This document shows positions 21,181 to 29,400 of a stretch of DNA of 64,000 bases, one piece after another. Each line of letters opens with the position of its first letter. Positions within the stretch are counted from its first letter, which is position 1. Below the pieces are notes generated by a model that searched no databases, was not told the origin of the DNA, and worked only from the letters and a program-made list of their open reading frames with translations. The translations under genes were made by a program, and so were the position numbers. Location: contig CAUYUJ010004747.1 of assembly GCA_963575745.1 (NCBI GenBank), forward strand, positions 127,510-191,509, given 5' to 3'. The DNA is from Prorocentrum cordatum (taxonomy: Eukaryota; Sar; Dinophyceae; Prorocentrales; Prorocentraceae).

Positions 21181-21959
21181 ATGCCGCTGGCAACGAGATC
21201 GCTGGCGAAGCGGCGAGGCCTGCTGGGAGGACTCGCGAGGAGAAGGTGGCCTACCTTCTCGCGGCGGCCCGCCGCGAGCAGGCTGCGGCCGCGGCCGACG
21301 TGCGTGAGGGAGGCTGGCCCGACGAGCCTGCTGGCTTCCCCTCGGATTCTGGCGGTGGCGGCCCTTTGAGGCCTGGGGCTCGTGGCCTTCCTGGGGGTGC
21401 GGTGCCGCCTGGCCAGGGGTGGGTGCGGCCTCGCGTGGCGCCTGCTGGCCTCAGGCGGCAGGCCCCAAGTGGGGAGCAGTCTGTCTGGCGTCGAGGTGGC
21501 TCGTCGCCATGGGTGGCTCGCGGGCGCGAGGGGCGCGGCCGCGGGGCAGGCACTGCACTGTCCGCCTCCAGGTCGCGCGCGTCCTCCTCCTCTTGCTCCT
21601 CCCCCTTCTCCTCCACCCTCGCCTCCCTCTCCCCCTCGGGCCCCCCCCCCCCTTTCCCCCGGGGGAGCGACCCTGAAGCCAGAGAGGGGGCGAGGCCAGG
21701 TGGCCCGCCCCCCCCCCCCCCGCCCCTCCGCGAGGCGAGTACTCGAGCTTCAACCAGAGGGTGGTCTCGGGGCCCGCCCTCCCTTGCCGCGCACCCCAGG
21801 GCCTCTCGCCTGCTCGGGACGAGGACGAGGAGGAGGAGGAGAAGGAGGAACAGGCTTTTCCAGCCGCGCTGTCCAGAGGCTGGCAGAGGGGCGCAGGGAT
21901 AGCCTCTGCCCCTGCTGGTGCTTGCTTGCCCGCCTCAGGCCTTCCCCCTTTCTCCAGCG
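21181..21959. other. GC-rich low-complexity sequence, no gene recognised
   Basis: Open in several frames because of composition. It includes a CT-rich block at 21585-21660 and C-runs at 21640-21725. No family match. Confidence 0.5.
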
Positions 21960-22232
21960 AGGGAGGAGGAGGAGGTGGAAGAGGAGGAGAGGGAGGAGGA
22001 GGAGGAGGAGGAGGAGGAGGAGGAGGAGGAGGAGGAGGAGGAGGAGGAGGAGAGGAGGAGGAGGAGGAGGAGGAGGAGGAGGGAGAGAGGAGGGGAGGAG
22101 GAGGAGGAGGAGGAGGAGGAGGAGGAGGAGGAGGAGGAGAGGAGGAGGAGGAGGAGGCGGAGGCGGAGGAGGAGGAGGAGGAGGAGGAGGAGGAGGCGGA
22201 GGAGGAGGAGGAGGAGGAGGAGGAGGAGGAGC
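21960..22232 (+). repeat. (GGA)n tract, about 270 bp
   Basis: Almost pure GGA with a few GGC and GAGA interruptions. Such G-rich triplet runs could form G-quadruplex-like structures (inference). Confidence 0.95.
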
Positions 22233-23285
22233 AGGATGAATTCGTTGGAGTTCGCGGATGCGCAAAGAGGTGTGCGAGAGAGGGGGCCAGGGGGTGCGCG
22301 GGGGGCCGGAGCTGGACCTGACCAGCCTTAGACCCCCCGACCGTGCTGCGCTCCCAGACGCTCGCCTCCACAGGGTCCTGGGTGAACGCCCCGTCGACGC
22401 ACGGCGCTCGGCGCAGCACGGGTTTGTCGCAGTCTCCTTGACGTGAGAGTTCTTGTCGAAGCACTCCTCTCGCGCAGTGCAGATGCACGCACGGCACCGC
22501 TACACAGGACGAGAGGTGAAGCCAGTTGCGCTTGCGCCAAATCTGGCACGGTGCTCCTACCCTCCTTTTAACGTTGCCCGGAATATTTGACGGTCCGACA
22601 GCTGGGGTGTCCTTGCCTGTCATTTAGCACGTGCTGCTTCTCATTGGATTGCATAAGTATTGCAGCCGTGACCCTTAGCAGGCGATGCCTTGTCGAGATG
22701 GCATTCGCATGTTTGGGCAATGCATGATATGGGCGTTGCCGTTTGCTTGGAAGTTGGGCACAGCGGCGCTACGCCAAACAATCCATAATGTTTTGTTTAT
22801 ACTTTGTCGTTGGGAGTTCGGCACATTGGCGTACAAATTATCTGCGGCATTGTCAGCAAGCGCTGCATGATACCACCACCCGGCAGTGCTTGTAGTGCCC
22901 GATGGCTCACGTGGTCACTACATGTTGAATGTGTGTCTGTTAGCAAAGGTGTCGTTGTTGTGGTTGTTGTTCAAAGTTTAGGGTCTTGCGTTCGTTGTCG
23001 TTTGCTCTTGCTGTGTGCACAGCGGTGTCACGCCAGGCGAAGAAGAGCATATCTTCTGAAGCGTCGCCGGGAGTATACATATATCGGCGCACCGGGCCCG
23101 TGGGCCGAGGGCCGGAACTTCGGCCGCAAATGTAGGCTCCGGGGCCTGGGCCCGCCTCTGGAAGGCCTAAAATCGCCCGGGGAGCCCTCAGACAGCAATC
23201 CCGGCGGCCTCAGACGGTCTCGAGACACCCCCAAGACGCCGTCCCGTCCAGGGGTGTCTGGCGACGCAAGATTTTTTTGTTAACT
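22233..23285. other. No gene recognised
   Basis: Mixed-composition DNA without a coherent ORF. A motif resembling TTGGGCACAGCGGCGCTACGC (near 22754) recurs in changed form near 22810 (GGGAGTTCGGCACATTGGCG), 23018 (TGCACAGCGGTGTCACGCC) and 49024. 23150-23285 is rich in CCTCAGAC / CCCCCAAGACG segments that resemble the start of the S2 satellite. Confidence 0.45.
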
Positions 23286-23535
23286 GCCCCAGAGGCCCCC
23301 AAGACGCTCCAAAAGGCCTTTAAGATGCCGCCCAAGAGCGCCCCGAGAGGGCAAAATCGTTGATTCCCATTTGCTTTTCAATGTTGTTTGCATTCTCGCT
23401 GTTCCGTGTTTCCGGCGCTAAAGCACCGCCAAAGAGAGCCCCAAGACGGCCCACGAGAGCCCCGATACGTCCCCAGATCCGCCAAAGACGGCGCAAGAGG
23501 GTCCCAGGAAGGCCCCAAGAGGGGCCCAAGAGAGT
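23286..23535 (+). repeat. S2 satellite, left fragment before the retrogene
   Basis: From CCCCAGAGGCCCCCAAGACG through the AAAATCGTTGATT and TTCGCTGTTCCGTGTTT-like part to GGGGCCCAAGAGAGT. It aligns by eye with 25970-26240 and 27760-28015 and breaks off exactly where the spliced leader begins. Confidence 0.85.
23521..23535 (+). repeat. Target-site duplication, 5' copy (GGGGCCCAAGAGAGT)
   Basis: Identical to 25805-25819. In the uninterrupted neighbour unit the same 15 bases (26226-26240) occur once and run straight into GAACGCGAATTG. The two flanks of the insertion therefore rejoin to an empty site. Confidence 0.9.
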
Positions 23536-23557
23536 TCCGTAGCCATTTTGGCTCAAG
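23536..23557 (+). other. Dinoflagellate spliced-leader sequence, complete 22 nt
   Basis: Begins TCCGTAGCC and ends TTTTGGCTCAAG, matching the known dinoflagellate SL consensus at all 22 positions. It is a genomic copy derived from an mRNA. It is not an SL RNA gene: no GT donor follows it, and a second leader does. Confidence 0.95.
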
Positions 23558-23572
23558 CCATTTTGGCTCAAG
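23558..23572 (+). other. Second, truncated spliced-leader relic (15 nt)
   Basis: CCATTTTGGCTCAAG, identical to the last 15 nt of the leader, directly joined to the complete copy. Such a tail-to-head pair is expected when a retroposed gene is trans-spliced again just inside its old leader. Confidence 0.93.
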
Positions 23573-23644
23573 TGCCTCTGTCTCGAACAGTTGTGGAGCA
23601 GTTCTTTTCTCGTCTACTTCAGCTCTTTCCATCGTGCCCCGCTC

Positions 23645-24755
23645 ATGATCTGGCCTCGCATGGGAGTTGCCGCGCTGGTCCTCAGCGCCCTGAACGCTTG
23701 CGTCGCCTCCGGCCTGCTGCCGTGGGATGGTGACTTTGTTTTCGACGAGTTGGGGGTGGGCGATCTTGAGGGAGACGATCCGACTGTGGATCCCTCGATC
23801 TTGAGGTCTGCGAACTTGCAGCATCCCTACCAGGCAACGTCGCCCGACTTCTACGTCAAGCTGCAAGACGAGATGACAAAACGGCATGCCGCAGTTGCTA
23901 AATCTCACGCTGAAGCTCAGCACGGGCGCCCCCCCCCCCAACAGCATCGACATCGCTTTCAGCCTGACAGAGGGTGCCGATCTCCCTGCCTGGGCCCACG
24001 ACATCCTCAGCGGATCCTGGGGGATCGGCCTGTCATTGACCGTTTATGTGAAGACGGATGGGTTGTGCAGAGATGAAGAGGTCGTGCTCGAGCGTAGACA
24101 AGGTTTCGAGAAAGTGGCGATCGCAAATCTCGGAAGGAACGAACACGCGTATGTAAAACACCTGGCGCGGAGATGCAATACCTTTCCAGATGTCCAGATT
24201 TTGACCAAGACGAATGGAGTATCTCCCGACATGATAAGGTCCATCGTGGATGCAAATCGAAATGGTTCCTATGGTTTCATATCCCACCCATGGATGTTTC
24301 AACGCCGTTACCTAACAGTGCGGTGCGACAGTGCGTGGGAGAACCATGCATTGTTTCCTGAATTCTGTCACGGCAATACGGGCAGCGGCACAATTCGCCC
24401 TGTCAAGGAGTTGCCTGGCTGGCTGGAAATTCGCCCTGCTAGAGTTCAACAGGATTATTGCGATTTGAGTTGGCCGCTTTTCAACAGACAAGGGCGGCTC
24501 CCATTCTTACATGAAACTCACGGCGCGGGCACATTCTCGATTCGCCGCGATGTGTTGGCACAGTTTCCGCACGATTGGTACCTCACTTGGAGCAATCTCA
24601 CGTACAGATGTGCCACGCCTGGCTACATGGGAGCGCATCACGACGATGCCATGATGGAGGTTTTCCCTTTAGGGTTCAGCAAGGAAAGGTACATGTCGGA
24701 CTTTCCCGTGTACCACATCTCGCCGAGCACTGTAGTCTTGTACGACAAGAAGTGA
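23645..24755 (+). CDS. DUF3431-like (glycosyltransferase-like) protein, one frameshift
   Basis: The first ATG after the leaders starts MIWPRMGVAALVLSALNAC, a likely signal peptide, so the product is probably secretory. The ORF changes frame at an 11-C run (23929-23939); one C fewer would join 23645-24755 into about 369 codons. The C-terminal two-thirds hold NLGRNEHAYVKHLARRC followed by FPDVQIL. This resembles the conserved N/GRE..Y..H core of DUF3431, a family of uncharacterised, possibly sugar-transferring proteins. Cys residues in CRDEE, RRC, FCHG, DYC and YRC suggest disulfides. The ORF is intronless because it is a retrogene. Whether it is expressed is unknown, and the frameshift could be an assembly error in the homopolymer. 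The family call is moderate. Confidence 0.6.
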
Positions 24756-25796
24756 CAGGGGGACCCGGGGGCCCGGGACCGCGGGCTCGACGGCGCATGG
24801 GGGTACCGGGGCCTCTGGGGCGCCCCCGGGACTGCTCCCGAGGGCGCCGGAGGCCGCCAAACAGATCAAGTGAAGGGGGGAGGAAGGGGGGACCAATTGG
24901 ATATTGTCTATGGGTCCCTGCCTCTCGTGGACGGCAGGCCCCAGGGAGATCATTGGTGCGTCGTGAATAACAAACATAAGGATTGCCACCCAGCTAGGCC
25001 TTGGACGTTGAATAACGTCAGCTGCACTTTGCGGGTGGCCGCTTCGTTGACAGCCTAGACGTCGAATGAATTATGCGCGCAGATCAGTGTCTTACATATC
25101 CAGAACCGCTCATGCATCTTGACGCACTTTTGTCAAGAGGAGAGCGCATCTTGACGCACTTTTGTCAAGAGGAGGCCGCCAAGCAGATCTAGTGAAGGGC
25201 GGAGGAAAGGGGGACTAATTGGATAATGTCTATGGGTACCTGCCTCTCGTGGACGGCAGGCCCCAGGGAGATCGTCGGTGGGCAGCACGTCGCTTTCCTT
25301 GCCGGGGCGGAGCCTCGCGGCGGAGCCTTGGCGAGAGCAACGCTGCTTTGGAGGCCAGTAGCACAGTAGGTGCATGGACGCAGTTCCGCAACACATCCAT
25401 GACTCCGACCGATCTCCCTTGATGGCGGGCATCGATCGGCTGGGTGGTGGGATGTGACTCGCGGAGCCGCGGTGAGATGAGTGTGAGGAGTTGGAATCGG
25501 CAGTACTATGTTCCTGATGACCCGGCTGGGGTTTTGGGAGCCCGCTCACCAAAGTGATTTGGGTCCATCTCGTCATGCAAGAAGACGAAAGTAACAAACA
25601 TAAGGATTGCCACCCAGCTAGGCCTTGGACGTTTTATAACGTCAGCTGCACTTTGCGGGTGGCCGCTTCGTTGACAGCCTAGACGTCGAGTAGGGTTTGC
25701 GCAAGTTATGCGCGCAGATCAGTGTCTTGTATATCCAGAACCGCTCACGCATCTTGACGCACTTTTTTTTGTCACGAGGAGAGCGCTGATCGACTC
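24756..25796 (+). other. 3' UTR of the retrogene with internal duplication
   Basis: Two modules are each present twice. R1 is at 24851-24958 and 25172-25279 (GAGGCCGCCAA to CCCCAGGGAGATC). R2 is at 24966-25158 and 25589-25790 (TAACAAACATAAGGATTGCC to ACGAGGAGAGCG-like end). The second pair is separated by about 310 extra bases (25280-25588). A GGCGCCCCCGGGA / TCCCGAGGGCGCC near-perfect inverted repeat lies near 24816-24845. No second ORF is supported. Confidence 0.75.
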
Positions 25797-25804
25797 AAAA
25801 AAAA

Positions 25805-26434
25805 GGGGCCCAAGAGAGTGAACGCGAATTGAAAACTCAAGCTCTCCGCCCCAAACTGCCCCCAAGAGGCCCCAAGAGGCCCCCAGGATGCCCCCAAGAG
25901 GCCCCAAAGAGGCCCCCAAGAGGCCGCACGATGCGTTTTAAACTGCTCTGGAGGCCCTCAAGACGCCCCAAGAGGCCTTTAAGATGCCGCCCAAGAGCGC
26001 CCCGAGAGGGCAAAATCGTTGATTTTCATGGGTGTTTCAATGTTGTTTGCAGCATTTTCGCTGTTCCGTGTTTCCTGCGCTAAAGCACTGCCCAAGAGGC
26101 TCCCAAAACCGTTCCAAGACGGCCCAAGAGGCCCCCAAGAGGGCCCCAAGACGGCCCAAGATAGCCCCGAGACGTTCCCAGATCCGCCCAAGACGGCGCA
26201 AGAGGGTCCCAAGAAGGCCCCAAGAGGGGCCCAAGAGAGTGAACGCGAATTGAAGAATCAAGCTCTCCGCCCCAAGATGCCCACAAGAGGCCCCAAGAGG
26301 CCCACAGGAAGCCCCCAAGAGGCCCCCAAGAGGCCGCACGATGCGTTTTAAGCTGCCCCGGAGGCCCTCAAGACGCCCCAAGAGGCCTTTAAGATGCCGC
26401 CCAAGAGCGCCCCGAGAGGGCAAAATCGTTGATT
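25805..26434 (+). repeat. S2 satellite, 421-bp unit and part of the next
   Basis: GGGGCCCAAGAGAGT occurs at 25805 and 26226, a period of 421 bp. A unit consists of a CCCCAAGAGGCC-rich part, a CGCACGATGCGTTTTAAACTG box, and a unique core with AAAATCGTTGATTTTCATGG, TGTTGTTTGCAGCATTTTCG and GCGCTAAAGCAC. A second CCAAGACGGCC-rich part closes it. The second unit is interrupted at 26434 by the TIR element. Its first 15 bases (25805-25819) are the 3' target-site duplication. Confidence 0.9.
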
Positions 26435-26554
26435 CCCTACCTAGGCTCTGCCTAGAAGGGTTCTTACTCTCTGGGCTTAACGGGGCCGGGCAGTGGAAAG
26501 CGCCCCTGGCGGTTCCCCCAGTATCCGCCCCGCGGTTCCCCCAGTTACGTCCCC

Positions 26555-26730
26555 TTAGCTTAGCGTTGCTTATCTCATCTTAGCTTAGCCTAGCTTAACT
26601 TAGTTTAGCTTAGCTTAGCTTAGCTTAGCCTAGCCTAGCTTAGCTTAGCTCAGCTTAGCCTAGACTAGCCTAGCTTAGCTTAGCTTAGCGCAGCGCAGCT
26701 CAGCTTAGCTTAGCGCAGCGCAGCGCAGCA
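26555..26730 (+). repeat. (TTAGC)n pentanucleotide array
   Basis: TTAGC repeated with CTAGC and later GCAGC variants. Confidence 0.95.
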
Positions 26731-27245
26731 TTAGCATATCATAACATAGCATATCATATCATAGTATAGCATAACATAACGTAGCATAGCACGCAGCATA
26801 GCATAACATAGCATAGCATATAATAGCGCAGCACAACATAACATTTCGTAACACAGCTTAGCATGACACAGCGCATTATAGTATAACATAGCATAGCATA
26901 GTATGGCATATCATAGCATAGCGCATCATAACATATCATGTCATATCATAGTATAGCGCAACATAGCATATCATAGCATAGCATCGCATAGCAGATCGCA
27001 GCATAGCATAGCATAGCATAGCATAGCATAGCATAGCATAGCGCAACATCGCATACCATAACATGTCATTGCGCAGCATATCATAACATGTCATAGCCTA
27101 GCATAACATAGCGCAGCCTAGGATACCCTAGCATAGCATATCATAGCATAGCACAGCATCGCGCAGCATAGCGCAGCATAGTATATCATATCATAGCATA
27201 GCATAGCATAGCATGGCGCAGCACATCATAGCATAGTACATCATA
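26731..27245 (+). repeat. (ATAGC)n pentanucleotide array
   Basis: ATAGC/CATAG units with ATATC, ACAGC and GCAGC variants. It follows directly on the TTAGC array, as if one unit had replaced the other. Confidence 0.95.
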
Positions 27246-27397
27246 GCATCAACACAAAGGCAAAGCAACAGCCTAGAGCTATTAATACTACCGCTACTGC
27301 TACAACTGCGACGATGAGGAGAAGGAGGAGGACGGCGTTCACCGTTACTAAGATTGCTCTCCTCGGGGCTCCAACTCCTAGGTAGGGTCGCTCTGGG

Positions 27398-28126
27398 ATA
27401 ATTTTCATGGGTGTTTCAATGTTGTTTGCAGCATTCTCGCTGTTCCATGCTTCCTGCGCTAAAGCACCAACCAAGAGGCTCCCAAAACCGTTCCAAGACG
27501 GCCCAAGAGGCCCAGAATAGGGCCCCAAGACGGCCCAAGAGAGCCCCGAGACGTCCCCAGATCCGCCCAAGACGGCGCAAGAGGGTCCCAAGAAGGCCCC
27601 GAGAGGGGCTCAAGAGAGGGAACGCGAACAGAAAAATCAACCTCTCCGCCCCGAGATGCCCCCAAGATGCCCCAGGAGGCCCCCAGGAAGCTCCCAAGAG
27701 GCCCCCATGAGGCCGCACGATGCGTTGTAAACTGCCTCGGAGGCCCTCGAGACGTCCCCAAAGGCATTTAAAATGCCGCCCAAGAGCGCCCCGAGAGGGC
27801 AAACTCATTGATTTTCATGGGTGTCTCGATGTTGTTTGCAGCATTTTCGCTGTTCCGTGTTTCCTGCGCTAAAGCACTGCCCAAGAGGCTCCCAAAACCG
27901 TTCCAAGACGGCCCAAGAGGCCCCCAAGAGGGCCCAAAGACGGCCCCGGGAAGTCCCCAGATCCGCCCAAGACGGCGCAAGAGGGTCCCAAGAAGGCCCC
28001 GAGAGGGGCCCAAGAGCGGGAACGCGAACTAACAAATCAAGTTCTCCGCCCCAAGATGCCCCCAAGAGGCCGCACGATGCGCTTTAAACTGTCCCAAGAC
28101 GCCCCAAGAGGCCTTTAAGATGTCCC
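27398..28126 (+). repeat. S2 satellite, further units (period about 400 bp)
   Basis: Resumes with TTTTCATGGGTGTTTCAATG and continues through equivalent positions 27605 and 28005, 400 bp apart. It breaks off in CCTTTAAGATG just before the second spliced-leader relic, a different breakpoint from that at 23535. Confidence 0.9.
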
Positions 28127-28129
28127 ATG

Positions 28130-28145
28130 GCCATTTTGGCTCAAG
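28130..28145 (+). other. Spliced-leader relic (16 nt)
   Basis: GCCATTTTGGCTCAAG, identical to the last 16 nt of the leader, at the edge of the S2 array and 66 nt before an ATG that opens the HET-like protein. The preceding TCCCATG resembles a decayed TCCGTA. Confidence 0.88.
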
Positions 28146-28210
28146 TTCTGTCTCGAGGTTCCCTCAGGCTGGCGGCGGTCTGCACACCACTCCCCCCAGG
28201 CCTGGCCGCA

Positions 28211-29070
28211 ATGCCCGCCGTGGGGCCCGCCGACTGGTTCGCCCAAGAGGTGGTTCGCCTCGTCCAGCGGAAGGCCCCTGACGCGCAACGCGTGCCCAGC
28301 AAGCCGAGGACTACTTGGTGCTCGCGGACAAGGTTCGCCAGTCAACGAAGACAACGCTTCCGGCCTTGCAGACGATTCTAGGGGACCCTGAGCTCCGCGA
28401 TTGGATCGTCACGAGAGAGCTGTACTTCGACGACGCGATCCACGGGCGCTACCGCAAGGAGTACGTGAGCGTAAACCATCGTTGGGTTACCGAAGGTGCT
28501 GCTGACCCCCGTCGCGCACCGCCAGACCCCAAGGGAGTGCAGTTCGCCGCCATAAAGCAGTATTTGACGAAGCGCGACGAGGTCAAGGACCTGTGGCTTG
28601 GCTGGCCGTGCAAGTGGCAGGCCAACAAGGAGGGCCAGCGTGACATGAGTGTCGACGAGAAGGCCGAGTTCGACCTCATGCTCAGCGAGGTCAACGTGCT
28701 GCATCTCGGTTGCAGGGTCCTCGTCTTGCTTGACATGACTTACTTGTCCAGGTTTTGGACGCTGTACGAAGCGCGACTCCTCCAAATGAAGCCAGCTTCG
28801 ACAAGGCTCCAGCTAGCGCTCGCCTCTGACGCTTCGCGCTGCGACGCGGTTCCCATCGCGGGTGCGACCTAGGCTTTCAGAACAGCACTCTTGGAGACCG
28901 TGGAGAATGAGATGCCTTCGGCGCCCCTGCTGCCAAGTGCCTCCGTAACGACGACATCTCGGCCACAAACACCTCCGACAACGAGAAGCAGCTCCATCGC
29001 GTGGGCGGGCCCGACGACCGCGTCGCCCAGGTCCACATTGAAGCTTAGGCCGAGGCAAGCAGCGCAGTTC
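28211..29070 (+). pseudogene. HET-like domain protein, frameshifted
   Basis: The ATG at 28211 gives MPAVGPADWFAQEVVRLVQR. A one-base frame change near 28300 leads to AEDYLVLADKVRQ and then the long frame to 28872. That frame contains YVSVNHRW followed by a GVQFAAIKQYL segment, LWLGWPCKWQ, AEFDLMLSEVNVLHLGCRVL and DMTYLSRFWTLYEARL. This resembles heterokaryon-incompatibility (HET)-like domains (SHRW..D..G.Q, then W.D..C..Q, then R.W...E), a type frequent in dinoflagellates. After the stop at 28872 the sense continues in another frame (ATNTSDNEKQLHRVG). Broken as read; probably a retroposed copy, given the leader relic. Confidence 0.6.
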
Positions 29071-29118
29071 AGATGGCTTGGGTCCTCACGGCCGGCAATC
29101 AACGCAGCCTGCGCCTAG

Positions 29119-29400
29119 GGCGGCGCGGTCACCGCCTGCGGCGCTGACGGGCGCGGCGAGACGCCCGGCGCAGCCCGGTGGGCGGGCGCTGCGCAGGTCG
29201 CGGCCGGCGCGGGGCACAGCCTGGGCCTGCTGAAGGACGGCGCGGTCGCCGCCTGCGGCGCCGACGGGCGCGGCCAGACGTCCGACGTGACCCAGTGGAG
29301 GGGCGCCGCGCAGATCGCGGCCGGCGATTGGCGCAGCCCGGGCCGGCTGAAGGGCGGCGCGGTCGCCGCCCGCGGCCGCGACTGGCGCGGCGAGACATCT
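29119..29400 (+). CDS. RCC1-like tandem repeats (partial), in frame with GH78 exon
   Basis: Two and a half 39-residue units (117 bp each) of the type GAVAACGADGRGQTS, then a W/A segment, QIAAG and GLLKDG. This resembles the RCC1 repeat core (DG.V..WG.N..GQ......V..IAAG..H), but 2-3 units cannot form a full seven-bladed propeller. The frame is open from 29119 and runs without a stop into the rhamnosidase-like sequence at 29401. It may be a real fusion, an upstream exon of another gene, or chance read-through of an intron. No start codon is assigned. Confidence 0.45.

Larger units (their letters stand above)
23536..25804 (+). mobile_element. Full-length processed retrogene: SL head, poly(A) tail, 15-bp TSDs
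   Basis: Layout: spliced leader (23536-23557), a second truncated leader (23558-23572), 5' UTR, one intronless ORF, a long 3' UTR, A8 (25797-25804), and flanking 15-bp direct repeats. The head can only come from a trans-spliced mature mRNA, and the tail and duplications are the marks of LINE-type target-primed reverse transcription. The second leader fits an earlier round of retroposition: the older genomic leader was transcribed and a new leader was spliced onto it. The insertion split an S2 unit. Confidence 0.88.
26435..27387 (+). mobile_element. Possible 953-bp TIR element packed with pentanucleotide repeats
   Basis: It starts with CCCTACCTAGG and ends with the exact reverse complement CCTAGGTAGGG (11-bp terminal inverted repeats). 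It splits an S2 unit between GTTGATT and TTTTCATGG. Inside are (TTAGC)n and (ATAGC)n arrays and about 120 bp of mixed sequence near the right end. There is no ORF, so it would be non-autonomous (MITE-like). The S2 sequence does not rejoin perfectly: about 13 extra bases (TCGCTCTGGGATA) follow the right repeat, so the target-site duplication is unclear. Confidence 0.5.

Noticed and set aside
21451-22623. A 390-codon minus-strand Ser/Pro-rich ORF
   Set aside because: It spans (GGA)n and C-runs; low complexity only.
22870-23060. A structural RNA gene around the GTTGTTGTGG stretch
   Set aside because: No cloverleaf, snRNA or other conserved RNA feature could be identified.
23536-23572. A genomic SL RNA gene
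   Set aside because: SL RNA genes have a GT donor right after the leader and a short hairpin-rich intron; here a second leader and a coding sequence follow, with poly(A) and target-site duplications.
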